Below, in pieces: positions 10,398-19,409 of a stretch of 57,408 bases of DNA (position 1 is the first letter of the stretch; each line of letters begins with the position of its first letter). The translations under genes were made by a program, and so were the position numbers. The notes beneath the pieces were generated by a model. The model was not told the origin of the DNA, ran no database searches, and was given only the letters and a program-made list of their open reading frames with translations. The DNA is from Nitrospirota bacterium (GTDB taxonomy: Bacteria > Nitrospirota > Thermodesulfovibrionia > Thermodesulfovibrionales > Dissulfurispiraceae). Location: assembly GCA_021792185.1 (NCBI GenBank), contig JAJYVD010000011.1:1-57408 (forward strand), written 5' to 3'.

Positions 10398-11756
10398 ATG
10401 ATAGATACTCATTGCCATCTTGAAATGGAGCCGTTTGACGCTGACAGGGAAGATGTCATCAAAAGGGCGAAAGACGCGGGTTTAGAGGCTGTTATAACCA
10501 TAGGCTCTGATTTTGAAGGAAGCAAGGGCGCTGTCGAGCTTGCGGGGAAATACGACTTTGTTTACGCATCCGTAGGCATTCATCCTCATGACGCGAAGGA
10601 TTTTAACGAAGATGTCTTCAGGCAGATAACGGAGTGGACAAAAAATCCCAAGGTAGTAGCGATCGGAGAGACAGGCCTCGATTATCATTATGACCATTCT
10701 CCCCGCGACGTTCAGCGGGACGCGTTTATAAAACAGCTTAGTTATGCAGTCGAATCGGGCGTTCCCGCCATTATTCACAGCAGGGAAGCAAAGGAAGATA
10801 CGCTGAGAATCCTTGAGGAATCGCGCGTTTCAAAGGGCGTCCTGCATTGCTTTTCCGGAGACATGGAGACTGCAGAGAGGGCAATGGAGATGGGGCTTTA
10901 TATTTCATTCGCCGGGACGGTTACTTTTAAAAAGGCCTTACAGATTCAGAAAATCGCTAAAGTCATTCCAGACGAATATCTGCTTATCGAAACGGATGCT
11001 CCATATCTTGCGCCTGAGCCTTTCAGAGGCAAACGGAATGAACCTGCTTTTGTAAAACATACCGCTGAATTCATAGCAAAGCTGAGGGGAGTATCAACGG
11101 AGGATATTGACAGGATTACCACTCTTAACGCAAAGCGTCTCTTCGGCATAGGAGATATGCCGGGCATGGGAGAGATAGCTTATAAGATACGTGAAAGTCT
11201 TTACCTGAATATAACCAACAGATGCACGAGCAAATGCAGCTTCTGTATCAAGTTTCACAGCGATTTTGTGAAAGGCCATAATCTCAGGCTTGCGGGAGAG
11301 CCTTCGGCGGATGAATTAAAATCGGCGATTGGAGACCCTGCCTTATATCAAGAAGTCGTTTTTTGCGGTTACGGAGAGCCTTTGCTCAGGCTTGACGCGG
11401 TAAAAGAGGTTGCCTCGTGGATAAAGGAAAAGGGAGGCAAAGTAAGGATCAACACAAACGGACACGGAAACCTTATACACAAAAGAAACATCCTGCCTGA
11501 ATTACAGGGGCTTGTGGATTCGATTTCAATAAGCCTCGATGCTCATGACGAAAAAACTTATAACAAAATCTGCAATCCCGCGTTCAAAAACGCATTCAAT
11601 GAAGTCGTGAACTTTATAAAAGAAGCAAAGAAATCTATACCTGAAGTCACAGCTACAGTCGTAACCGCGGAAGGCGTTGATGTAGATAAATGCAAGGAGA
11701 TTGCCGATTTCCTCGGAGTAAAGCTAAGGGTTAGAAGGCTGGATGTTGTCGGTTAG
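10398..11756 (+). CDS. TatD-family nuclease fused to a radical SAM domain
   Basis: A 452-residue two-domain protein. Residues 1 to about 255 are a TatD-type metal-dependent deoxyribonuclease (DTHCHLEMEPF, GIHPHDAK, GETGLDYHYD, IIHSREA, LHCFSG, ETDAPYLAP). From about 270 a radical SAM domain follows, with LNITNRCTSKCSFC giving the CxxxCxxC cluster motif, a CGYGEPLLR block and a SISLDAHDEKTYN block. TatD-linked radical SAM proteins are known as separate or joined genes in anaerobes; their reaction is unknown. The 3' end overlaps the convergent hisS gene by 33 bases. Confidence 0.92.
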   Translation: MIDTHCHLEMEPFDADREDVIKRAKDAGLEAVITIGSDFEGSKGAVELAGKYDFVYASVGIHPHDAKDFNEDVFRQITEWTKNPKVVAIGETGLDYHYDHSPRDVQRDAFIKQLSYAVESGVPAIIHSREAKEDTLRILEESRVSKGVLHCFSGDMETAERAMEMGLYISFAGTVTFKKALQIQKIAKVIPDEYLLIETDAPYLAPEPFRGKRNEPAFVKHTAEFIAKLRGVSTEDIDRITTLNAKRLFGIGDMPGMGEIAYKIRESLYLNITNRCTSKCSFCIKFHSDFVKGHNLRLAGEPSADELKSAIGDPALYQEVVFCGYGEPLLRLDAVKEVASWIKEKGGKVRINTNGHGNLIHKRNILPELQGLVDSISISLDAHDEKTYNKICNPAFKNAFNEVVNFIKEAKKSIPEVTATVVTAEGVDVDKCKEIADFLGVKLRVRRLDVVG

Positions 11757-12992
11757 GATTGCCTGAATATCTTTTATTTCAACCTCTCCCTGTTCGCCTT
11801 TTTTAAGATTCTTCCACTGGATCTTTCCTGCCTTAAGTTCGTTCTCTCCTATTATCAACGCTAACTCGGCTCCGATCCTGTCGGCTTTTCTCAACTGGCT
11901 TTTCAGGGATGCTCCCGCGTAATTAGGCTCGACCCAGAAACCTTTGGCCCTTAAATCTTCAGCTATCCTGAAGCCCTCGATCTCAGCCTCTTTCCCGAGA
12001 GTTGCGATAAATATCTTAGGCGACGGATGCTCATCGCTCCAGATTTCTTTTAAAAGCGTTGCGATCCTTTCCATGCCGATTGCAAAGCCTATTGCTGGAG
12101 TCGAGGGACCGCCGAACTCCTCGACAAGCCTGTCATATCTTCCGCCTGCCGCCACTGCCTTCTGCGCTCCTAAATGCTCGCTCGTTACCTCGAAGGTCGT
12201 CCTCGTGTAATAATCGAGACCCCTCACTAAATTCGGATTCAGCGTATAAGATATTTTCATTAAGTCCAGTCTCGATACGAGTTCATTAAAATGCTCCCTG
12301 CAATTTCCGCATAAATGCTCTGCAACAGCGGGCGCTCCTTTTCTAAGCTCTATGCACCTCTCTACCTTGCAGTCCAGTATTCTCAAGGGATTTGTGTTGT
12401 ATCTCCTTTGGCAGTCCGGACAGAAATCGGACAGTCTATTTTCAAAAAACTTCAAGAGGGCGTTTTTGTAATCAGGCCTGCATTTTTCGCAGCCGATGGA
12501 ATTCAGCTCGAAATTCACTTCCTTAAGCCCTATCCCTTCGAGGAGATTTTTGAGCATTGCTATAACCTCGGCGTCGATGGACGGCTGGGAAACTCCGAAT
12601 GCCTCAACCCCTATCTGATAGAACTGCCTGAACCTGCCTTTCTGCGGCCTCTCGTATCTGAACATCGGGCCCGAATAAAAGAACTTCTGAGGAGACGGGA
12701 GATTATAGAGATGATGCTCCACATAGCATCTTACGGCAGGCGCAGTTCCTTCAGGACGCATTGTAATGCTTCTCCCAGCCTTGTCGGGAAACGTGTACAT
12801 CTCTTTTTCGACTATATCCGTTGTTTCTCCGATACTCCTGATAAATATGTCGGTGGATTCTATGATGGGGATCCGTATCTCCTGAAAGCCGTATCTCTGA
12901 AATACCTCTCTCGCAACGGATTCTATTTTCTGCCAGATATGGATGTCCGGAGGCAGTATGTCCTGAATGCCCTTTAGAGCGTTATACGCCAC
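11724..12992 (-). CDS. hisS: histidyl-tRNA synthetase
   Basis: Class II aminoacyl-tRNA synthetase of 422 residues charging tRNA-His. Class II motif 1 is near IIESTDIFIRSIGETTDIV, motif 2 is GPMFRYERPQKGRFRQF, and the histidine-binding blocks are LVRGLDYYTRTTFEV and AAGGRYDRLVEEFGG, followed by motif 3 at GFAIGMERI. A C-terminal anticodon-binding domain (about 325-420) is present. The start overlaps divIVA by 11 bases, so hisS is the downstream gene of the proC-yggT-divIVA-hisS run. Confidence 0.96.
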   Translation of the reverse strand: MAYNALKGIQDILPPDIHIWQKIESVAREVFQRYGFQEIRIPIIESTDIFIRSIGETTDIVEKEMYTFPDKAGRSITMRPEGTAPAVRCYVEHHLYNLPSPQKFFYSGPMFRYERPQKGRFRQFYQIGVEAFGVSQPSIDAEVIAMLKNLLEGIGLKEVNFELNSIGCEKCRPDYKNALLKFFENRLSDFCPDCQRRYNTNPLRILDCKVERCIELRKGAPAVAEHLCGNCREHFNELVSRLDLMKISYTLNPNLVRGLDYYTRTTFEVTSEHLGAQKAVAAGGRYDRLVEEFGGPSTPAIGFAIGMERIATLLKEIWSDEHPSPKIFIATLGKEAEIEGFRIAEDLRAKGFWVEPNYAGASLKSQLRKADRIGAELALIIGENELKAGKIQWKNLKKGEQGEVEIKDIQAILTDNIQPSNP

Positions 12993-13452
12993 CTTCCTCC
13001 CCTTCCCTTTCCTTATCGAATTCGAGCATCTTGAGATGGCTGTCTATAAGCCTTTTAATCTCCTCTTTGAAATGGCGCCTGATGCCCTTGAGGTCGACAA
13101 TATCCTCGTGTATCTTTACAACCTTTTCCTGCGCATCTTTTATCATGGTATCGGCCCTAAGCTCGGCCTCTTTGAGAATCAATTCGGCTTCCTTTCGCGC
13201 ATTGGTCTTGTAATCCTCAACCATCTGCTGCGTGGCCATCAGGGTTTCGCGGAGAGTGGCGTCCATATTGCTGTATTCCTTAAGCTGCTCGTCAGCCCTG
13301 TTTAACTGCTCTTTTAAAGAGGCGTTATCCCTTAGAAGCTCCTCAAGTTCCTCCCGCAGCAGTTCGAGAAAAGAGTATACCTCATCAACATCGAACCCCC
13401 TGAACCGCATCGGGAACTGCTTTTGTTGAATATCAAGCGGCGTTATCCTCAT
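12982..13452 (-). CDS. divIVA: DivIVA domain protein
   Basis: A 156-residue coiled-coil protein. The N-terminal block ITPLDIQQKQFPMRFRGFD with VDEVYSFLELLREELEELL is the DivIVA lipid-binding and dimerisation signature, and most of the rest is heptad-like coiled coil. DivIVA proteins sense negative membrane curvature at poles and septa; in Gram-negative bacteria the role is less clear. It overlaps yggT by 4 bases and hisS by 11, the usual yggS-proC-yggT-divIVA arrangement next to cell-division genes. Confidence 0.93.
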   Translation of the reverse strand: MRITPLDIQQKQFPMRFRGFDVDEVYSFLELLREELEELLRDNASLKEQLNRADEQLKEYSNMDATLRETLMATQQMVEDYKTNARKEAELILKEAELRADTMIKDAQEKVVKIHEDIVDLKGIRRHFKEEIKRLIDSHLKMLEFDKEREGEEGGV

Positions 13453-13763
13453 ATCAAAGCCCCTCCTTTCATTTTATAGCCTATTTCTATCAATGACCCT
13501 ATCAGGAATTTCTGAACAAATATGATAGCAAGAATGACTATCAAAGGAGAAATGTCGATGGGGCCGAGCCTGTGCCCTATAAGCCTTCTTATGGGTCTTA
13601 AAACCGGATCTGTGACAGCATGAAGAAACCTTACGATTGGATTGTAAGGGTCGGGGTTGACCCAGCTTATCAGAGCGGCGATTATTACGACCCATTTGTA
13701 AATATCCAGCAGTATGTCGAGGATGTTCGCTGCCGCCAGCACCAGATTTGCAAAAATAAACAT
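13449..13763 (-). CDS. YggT family membrane protein
   Basis: A 104-residue protein with two or three membrane helices. The signatures are LISWVNPDPYNPIVRFLHAVTDP followed by the repeat-like PVLRPIRRLIG, then a hydrophobic DISPLIVILAIIFVQ helix. YggT is implicated in osmotic or membrane homeostasis and is often beside proC and yggS. It overlaps proC by one base and divIVA by four. Confidence 0.93.
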   Translation of the reverse strand: MFIFANLVLAAANILDILLDIYKWVVIIAALISWVNPDPYNPIVRFLHAVTDPVLRPIRRLIGHRLGPIDISPLIVILAIIFVQKFLIGSLIEIGYKMKGGALI

Positions 13764-14551
13764 TACTCCCTCCTTCCGAGCTCTTCAGCGCGCCTGACAG
13801 CAGCGTGAAGCGCGTCGATTACTATATCTTCAATATTTTTTTCCTCAAAGACTTTCAGCCCCGCCGCTGTAGTCCCTCCCGGAGATGTTACCATCTCCCT
13901 GAGCTTTTCCGGTGACATGCCTGTATCGAGCAGCTTCGCAGTTCCCAATAATGTTTGAACGGCAAGTTCAACGGCATGACTTCTGTTAATCCCCATTTTT
14001 ACGCCCCCTTCTATCATTGCCTCTACAAACAATGCGATAAAAGCAGGGCCGCTGCCGGACAAAGCGGTAACCGCGTTCATGTACTTTTCGGGCATGGTTA
14101 GCACTTTGCCCACGGACATGAATATCTCTCTCACCATTGCGATATCCTTATCCGAGAAACATTCGCATAATGACATAACGGACATGCCCTCCTGAACAAT
14201 CGCAGGGGTATTGGGCATTACCCGTATAAGCTTTTTAGTATTCAGCTTTGATTGTAAGTATGAAAGCGTTATTCCTGCGGCGATCGACACGACCGTCTTA
14301 TCATCCGTAACACCGTCTTTTATCTCATCGAGGGCAGAGGCCATGTTCTGCGGCTTAACGGCGAGAATGATTATGCTGCAAGAAGATGCGATTTCTTTAT
14401 TGTCGGCCGTTGTCTTTACCCCGTATGTCTGCTCCACATATTTCCTTCTATCTTCCCTCGGCTCAGAGACGATAATATCCTTCATCCCCTGAGAGGTCAT
14501 GCCTTTTATCAATGCCTCAGCCATGTTCCCGCCGCCAATGAAACCGATCAT
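13763..14551 (-). CDS. proC: pyrroline-5-carboxylate reductase
   Basis: Catalyses the last step of proline synthesis with NAD(P)H. The 262-residue protein opens with the Rossmann motif MIGFIGGGNMAEALIKG and carries AVKPQNM, RVMPNTPAIVQEGMS and the catalytic-domain block ALSGSGPAFIALFVEAM. The ATG at 14551 follows AAGGAGT. The first 12 codons and the ribosome-binding site (14515-14564) are repeated at 15705-15754, beyond the DUF1016 gene, so this 5' end appears to have been rebuilt by an insertion. Confidence 0.96.
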   Translation of the reverse strand: MIGFIGGGNMAEALIKGMTSQGMKDIIVSEPREDRRKYVEQTYGVKTTADNKEIASSCSIIILAVKPQNMASALDEIKDGVTDDKTVVSIAAGITLSYLQSKLNTKKLIRVMPNTPAIVQEGMSVMSLCECFSDKDIAMVREIFMSVGKVLTMPEKYMNAVTALSGSGPAFIALFVEAMIEGGVKMGINRSHAVELAVQTLLGTAKLLDTGMSPEKLREMVTSPGGTTAAGLKVFEEKNIEDIVIDALHAAVRRAEELGRRE

Positions 14552-14564
14552 CTATTTACTCCTT
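14515..14564. repeat. direct repeat of proC 5' end, proximal copy
   Basis: This 50-bp segment (first 12 codons plus ribosome-binding site of proC) matches 15705-15754 at 44 of 50 positions, including 22 consecutive identical bases (14515-14536 and 15705-15726). The three differences inside codons are all silent; three more lie between the ribosome-binding site and the ATG. The two copies flank the DUF1016 gene in direct orientation, as expected for an insertion that restored the interrupted gene. Confidence 0.9.
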
Positions 14565-15681
14565 TCCTCTCCTCAACTATTCTCATCTCCACAAATCTCT
14601 GCCTTTCATGCTCTATTTCCCGCTTGAGCATTTGGGGGTCAGGTAATTTTAACTTATATTTCGAAGCAAATACCTTATTATTCATACCGCCGAGGGCATA
14701 CTCTACAACCGTATTCTTTTTGTCTGAACAAAGAATAATACCTATAGGATCATTTTCATCAGAAAGTTTCCCTTTGTCTTTGAGATAATTCACATAAAGA
14801 TTCATTTGTCCTGCATCAGCATGGGTAAACTCACCAATTTTCAGGTCTATGGCAACAAGACATCTTAGGACTCTATGATAAAGAAGGAGGTCAAGGCGAT
14901 AATGGCGTCCTTCAAGGGTTATCCGCTTTTGCCGCGCAACAAATGTAAAGCCGTTTCCAAGTTCGAGAAGGAAATGCTCCATGTGCCTTATCAAGGCTTC
15001 TTCCAATTGTGACTCTGAATACTCCTCTTTTAAACCAAGAAATTCGAGGATATAAGGGTCTTTTATTTCATCTTCAGGCTTAAGGGTAATTGGTTTCTCA
15101 TGGGCTTTGGCAATAACTGCCGTCTTGCGTCTGGACAGAGCGGTTCTTTCATAGAGCATGGATTGAATCTGCCTATCCAGTTGCCTTACTGACCAGTTTC
15201 CACGGACACACTCCGATTCATAGAATTCGCGCTTAAAAAGCTCATCAAGACGAAGTAATAAACGGTAATGTGACCAAGATAAGATGAATCTTTCAGTGAG
15301 TGGATGAATTGCCAAGGTTATTTCAGAATTCCGAGACAGTGTTGCGGATTTCTGCCCTTCTAATTTCCGAGACATTGTCTCGGAAATTGTAATTGGATAG
15401 CATAAGTAAAAACTTCTCATTGCTTCAAGATTGTCGGGAGAAAAACCACGCCCGAATTTCTTGTTCAAGTCTCGTGACAATTTTGAAATTAATTCTTCCC
15501 CATACTCCGCGCGCCTTTTCCCTTTCTGTTCGTATTTCACAATTCTTCTGCCGATGAGCCAATAAGTTGCCACAAGAGCGGTATTTACATATCGAACTGC
15601 GGTCTTCCGCCCCTGCTCAATAAGGGATGCAAGGTCGGTGATGAGGGTTGAATATGTATGCTTTTTAGTGGGTTGTTTCAT
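14548..15681 (-). CDS. DUF1016 / YhcG-type PD-(D/E)XK nuclease domain protein
   Basis: A 377-residue protein with two parts typical of the YhcG (DUF1016) family: an N-terminal helical domain (GRKTAVRYVNTALVATYWLIGRRI, GEELISKLSRDL, GRGFSPDNLEAMRSFY) and a C-terminal nuclease-like domain with RHYRLDLLLYHRVLRCLVAIDLK, whose D and D-x-K residues fit a PD-(D/E)XK site. Members are widespread accessory genes with roles suggested in DNA repair, defence or mobile elements. It overlaps proC by 4 bases and is preceded by a 15-codon proC remnant; it has no clear ribosome-binding site of its own. It interrupts an otherwise conserved yggS-proC run, indicating acquisition. Confidence 0.9.
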   Translation of the reverse strand: MKQPTKKHTYSTLITDLASLIEQGRKTAVRYVNTALVATYWLIGRRIVKYEQKGKRRAEYGEELISKLSRDLNKKFGRGFSPDNLEAMRSFYLCYPITISETMSRKLEGQKSATLSRNSEITLAIHPLTERFILSWSHYRLLLRLDELFKREFYESECVRGNWSVRQLDRQIQSMLYERTALSRRKTAVIAKAHEKPITLKPEDEIKDPYILEFLGLKEEYSESQLEEALIRHMEHFLLELGNGFTFVARQKRITLEGRHYRLDLLLYHRVLRCLVAIDLKIGEFTHADAGQMNLYVNYLKDKGKLSDENDPIGIILCSDKKNTVVEYALGGMNNKVFASKYKLKLPDPQMLKREIEHERQRFVEMRIVEERKGVNR

Positions 15682-15693
15682 GCAGTAATATGT

Positions 15694-15741
15694 TCAATTA
15701 TGTACCTCAGCCATGTTCCCGCCGCCTATAAAACCTATCAT
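15694..15741 (-). pseudogene. duplicated 5' fragment of proC
   Basis: A 15-codon frame on the minus strand reading MIGFIGGGNMAE and then VHN-stop. The first 12 residues are identical to the start of ProC, and a good AAGGAG site precedes it (around 15749-15754). It is the stump of the ancestral proC start left beside yggS when the DUF1016 gene arrived. It still looks translatable, and its stop lies 12 bases before the DUF1016 ATG, so it could feed ribosomes to that gene by reinitiation (inference). Confidence 0.85.
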
Positions 15742-15805
15742 CCGCTTACTCCTTGCATTAAAAATAAACGCCTTTTCTTAATCCTCTATAATACACCAAA
15801 TCAAC

Positions 15806-16495
15806 CTATTTTCTTTCCCCGAATATTGCAGTTCCTATCCTCACCATCGTCGCTCCTTCTTCAATCGCAACCTCAAAATCGCCGGACATGCCCATCGATA
15901 ATTCAGGAAGGCTGTATCCTTCTCTCCCCGCTTCATCCCTGATTTCTCTCAGCCGCTTAAAATACGGCCTCGCTTTTTCCGCGTCTTCGAAATACGGAGG
16001 CATTGTCATAAGCCCTTCGAGTTTTAAATTGTGAAGCCCTTTTATTTCTTCGAGTAACGACATCAGTTCTTTTTCCGAAACCCCGTGCTTTGCTTCCTCC
16101 TCCGACAGCTTTACCTGAATTAGAATTCTTTGAATTTTTCCCGCCTTTTCAGCCTGCCTGTTGAGTTCCTCCGCGAGCGCCGCAGAATCTACGGTCTGAA
16201 TTACGTCAAACAACTGCACAGCGTATTTAGCTTTGTTTTTCTGAAGATGCCCGATAAGGTGCCACTCAATCCTTGAATTTGAAATTTCTGATATCAGATC
16301 TGAAATTTTTTTCTGCGCCTCCTGAACCCGGTTCTCTCCGAAACACCGCAGCCCTGCGTCAACAGCCTTTTTAACGGCCTCCGCGCCTACAGTTTTTGTT
16401 ACCGCAACAAGTTTTACCTCGCTCGGGCATCTTCCGGCACGCATTGCAGCATGGCTCATCTTTTTCAGTATTAAAGATGCATTTTCTATCGGCAT
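15806..16495 (-). CDS. YggS/PROSC family PLP homeostasis protein
   Basis: A 229-residue PLP-binding, fold-type III barrel protein without known enzymatic activity that buffers pyridoxal phosphate. Visible blocks: VKLVAVTKTVGAEAVKKA with the PLP lysine, CFGENRVQEAQKK, WHLIGHLQKNKAKYAV, LEGLMTMPPYF and LSMGMSGDFEVAIEEGATMVRIGTAIFG. It is normally adjacent to proC; here 124 bases, the proC stump and the DUF1016 gene lie in between. Confidence 0.95.
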   Translation of the reverse strand: MPIENASLILKKMSHAAMRAGRCPSEVKLVAVTKTVGAEAVKKAVDAGLRCFGENRVQEAQKKISDLISEISNSRIEWHLIGHLQKNKAKYAVQLFDVIQTVDSAALAEELNRQAEKAGKIQRILIQVKLSEEEAKHGVSEKELMSLLEEIKGLHNLKLEGLMTMPPYFEDAEKARPYFKRLREIRDEAGREGYSLPELSMGMSGDFEVAIEEGATMVRIGTAIFGERK

Positions 16496-16551
16496 ATTGA
16501 GTTATAGTAGTATCAATTCCAAATAAATTCAAGACTGTGTTATCATTTTAA

Positions 16552-18027
16552 ATGGCTGAAAAACTTTCTTTCGATCTTTCGTTGAACAAAAAACTTATTC
16601 TCATAATGCTCTTTTTAAGCTTTATTCTTATCTCCATCCTCTTGTTTTTTTATTCACAGGCGGAACAGACGCTTTTCCATGAAATAGAGAGGCAGACGAT
16701 AGAACTTACAAAGGCAATTCAGATAGGGGTCGAAGAAGTTACCGCATCAGGCACTACGGACGAGGCGAGGTTATCGACATACCTTAAAGACCTGAATACA
16801 AAAGGAGTCAAGGAAATTTCCATAATAAGCAATGCGGACGAAATTGTTGCGAGCAGCAACCCCGCGAAGATTGGACAACCCCTGACCCACAAAAGAAAAG
16901 AGCTGATTATTAAAGCAGAGCTGGGAGAACCTGTGTCACAAGAAGGCAGCACATACAATGTCATAGTGCCTGTTATTGCCGGCAGCACCCAGTACGGCTA
17001 TATCCATTTAAAGATAAACAAGGATGATTTCTCCGAGATCCTCAGAACGAACGCGGTCAAAAGGATTGCCGCTACCCTCTTTGTTTTTGGAATCGGAATT
17101 ATAATGTCATTCTTTCTTGCAAAACGCTATACCCGGCCAATCAAACAGGTCGTTGACGCGGCTCAGAGAGTCGCTGCCGGAGACCTTAACCAGAGCATTC
17201 CGGTAGAGAGCAGGGATGAGATAGGGCAACTGTCCCAAAGCTTCAATTTTATGGTGGGCAAGCTCAGGGAAAGCCGGACCCTTGAAGAAAAATTAAGGGA
17301 AGCGGAGAATCTTTCGGGACTTGGACAGCTTTCGCGGAGCATGGCGCATGAGGTCAGGAACCCTTTGAATTTCATAAATCTCAGCGTAGATCACATAGGT
17401 GGAAAATACAGGCCGGACGATGCCGAAAAACGGAAAAAGTTCGATAATCTTATAGGCGGGATAAAACAGGAGATACAGAGGCTCGATAAGCTCGTCAACG
17501 ACTTCCTCGATTACAGCAGGCCCATCAGGCTTAATATCAGCCGTGTGAAGGTCGAAGACCTCCTTGAAGATGTTATCGCATTAATCTGGGCAAAAGCGGA
17601 AGCTGACGGGATACAGATTGTCAGGGAATATTCTGCGGCCGGAATGGAGATCATGGTGGATACCGACCTCTTTAAATCGTGCATATTGAATACCATTACC
17701 AATGCCTTTCATGCAATGGGGGCATCCGCCGGCTCAGGGGTGCTAAAGATAAAAACAGGAACGGCCGGCAATGAGTTTGTCTTGTCTATAACCGACAACG
17801 GCAGCGGAGTCGCTACCGAGAACCTTTCTAAAATCTTTGAACCCTTCTTCTCCACAAAACAAAACGGTCTCGGCCTTGGATTGCCCATGACCAAAAGGGT
17901 CATGGAGGAGCACAACGGAAGGGTTGAGTTCGAAGGCGTTGAAGGCGAGGGAAGCTCGGTAAGGCTGATCCTGCCGATATCCAACAGCACAGGAGGTAGC
18001 ACCGTTGGCAGTAATCGCAGTAATTGA
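16552..18027 (+). CDS. membrane sensor histidine kinase
   Basis: A 491-residue kinase. Order of parts: membrane helix (about 14-34), extracytoplasmic sensor of about 130 residues with a PDC/CACHE-like look, second helix (about 170-190), HAMP domain (about 190-243), dimerisation domain with the phospho-acceptor His266 in SMAHEVRNPLNF, and ATPase domain with the N box (NTITNAFHAMG), DNGSGV and GLGLGLPM. It overlaps the next gene, an NtrC-type regulator, which is surely its partner. The signal is unknown. No clear ribosome-binding site precedes the ATG. Confidence 0.93.
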   Translation: MAEKLSFDLSLNKKLILIMLFLSFILISILLFFYSQAEQTLFHEIERQTIELTKAIQIGVEEVTASGTTDEARLSTYLKDLNTKGVKEISIISNADEIVASSNPAKIGQPLTHKRKELIIKAELGEPVSQEGSTYNVIVPVIAGSTQYGYIHLKINKDDFSEILRTNAVKRIAATLFVFGIGIIMSFFLAKRYTRPIKQVVDAAQRVAAGDLNQSIPVESRDEIGQLSQSFNFMVGKLRESRTLEEKLREAENLSGLGQLSRSMAHEVRNPLNFINLSVDHIGGKYRPDDAEKRKKFDNLIGGIKQEIQRLDKLVNDFLDYSRPIRLNISRVKVEDLLEDVIALIWAKAEADGIQIVREYSAAGMEIMVDTDLFKSCILNTITNAFHAMGASAGSGVLKIKTGTAGNEFVLSITDNGSGVATENLSKIFEPFFSTKQNGLGLGLPMTKRVMEEHNGRVEFEGVEGEGSSVRLILPISNSTGGSTVGSNRSN

Positions 18028-19396
18028 CGACGAACACCGCCAGAGGGATATTCTCAAGACCATACTCGAGGATGAAGGGTATGAAGTATACACCGCATCT
18101 TCCGCGGAAGACGGACTCGACTTAATAGGGAAAATGAATCCGGATGTGGTTATTACGGACCTCAAGATGGGCGGTATGAGCGGGATGCAGCTTTTAGAGG
18201 CTATTCCCGATGATTCGCTCCAGCCGGCGGTTATAATGATGACAGCTTACGGCACCATATCCTCTGCTGTGGAGGCCGTGAAAAAAGGCGCCTTCGATTA
18301 TCTTGCCAAGCCTCTCGAAAAAGACGTAATCGTTCTAACCGTAAAGAAGGCCGCTGAGCGGGCGCGGCTTCTCAAAGAAAATATCAGGCTGCAAGACGAG
18401 CTTTTCGGCAAATTCAAGATGGACGGGATTATCGGCGGCTCCCAAAAGATGAGAGAGGTTATAGAGATCGCTAAAAAAGTCAGCCCGACCACGGTAACCG
18501 TCCTTATTCAGGGTGAAAGCGGTACAGGGAAAGAGCTTATAGCAAGGGCACTCCATTACAACAGCAACCGGAAGACAGCGCCTTTCGTTGCGGTCAATTG
18601 CGCCGCCATTCCCGACAATCTTATAGAAAGCGAGCTTTTCGGATACGAGCCCGGGGCATTCACAGGCGCTGCTCACAGAAAAGTCGGGCTTTTTGAATCA
18701 GCCAACGGCGGCACGCTATTTTTGGATGAGATAGGGGATCTGCCGCTATTGACCCAGACAAAAATACTGAGGGTTTTGCAGGACAAGGAGATAAGAAGGC
18801 TCGGCGGAAAGGACAGCGTCAAGGCCGATGTAAGGATAATTGCGGCAACTAATAAAGACCTCGAAAAGGAGGTCTCCCATGGAAAATTCAGGGAAGACCT
18901 TTATTACAGGCTAAAAGTTGTGACCATAGAGCTTCCGCCTTTGCGTGAAAGAAAAGAAGACATAGAATCTTTTGTAAGCTTTTTCATCGAGAGATATAAC
19001 AAGGAGTTCGGCAAACGGATAAAAGGAATAAACGAAACCGCGAAAAAGGCGCTTATGGACTACCACTGGCCCGGAAATATCAGGCAGCTCGAATTCGTCA
19101 TCGAAAGGGCGGTGCTGATGAGCGACACGGATACCATAAGTCTAAATGACATAAAAAGCGAACTCCGGCTGCCGCAGGCGAAAGGCATCTCCGGTATAGA
19201 GATACCGGATGAAGGTCTTGATTTTGAAGAACTGGAAAGAGACTTAATAAAACAGGCGATGTTAAAATCCAATAACGTGGCAGCAAAAGCAGCCCGACTG
19301 CTCGGCATGAGCTATAAGACCTTCTGGTACAGACTCGAAAAATTCGGCATACATGCATCCGTAAAAGAGGACAAACTTCCCGAAAAGAGGAATTAA
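18005..19396 (+). CDS. NtrC-family sigma-54-dependent response regulator
   Basis: A 463-residue regulator with a receiver domain (phospho-acceptor Asp52 in VVITDLKMGGMSG), an AAA+ domain with Walker A GESGTGKE (170-177), the sigma-54 contact loop GAFTGA (217-222), and a C-terminal Fis-type helix-turn-helix (AAKAARLLGMSYKTFWYRL). The start is a TTG at 18005 behind AGGAGG, overlapping the kinase gene by 23 bases. It should activate sigma-54 promoters; a good candidate lies 95 bases after its stop (19491). Confidence 0.95.
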   Translation: MAVIAVIDDEHRQRDILKTILEDEGYEVYTASSAEDGLDLIGKMNPDVVITDLKMGGMSGMQLLEAIPDDSLQPAVIMMTAYGTISSAVEAVKKGAFDYLAKPLEKDVIVLTVKKAAERARLLKENIRLQDELFGKFKMDGIIGGSQKMREVIEIAKKVSPTTVTVLIQGESGTGKELIARALHYNSNRKTAPFVAVNCAAIPDNLIESELFGYEPGAFTGAAHRKVGLFESANGGTLFLDEIGDLPLLTQTKILRVLQDKEIRRLGGKDSVKADVRIIAATNKDLEKEVSHGKFREDLYYRLKVVTIELPPLRERKEDIESFVSFFIERYNKEFGKRIKGINETAKKALMDYHWPGNIRQLEFVIERAVLMSDTDTISLNDIKSELRLPQAKGISGIEIPDEGLDFEELERDLIKQAMLKSNNVAAKAARLLGMSYKTFWYRLEKFGIHASVKEDKLPEKRN

Positions 19397-19409
19397 AGAG
19401 ACAGGCAAT

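Noticed and set aside
12315-12977. Plus-strand frame of 220 codons inside hisS
   Set aside because: Antisense shadow of hisS; the hisS motifs on the other strand are complete.
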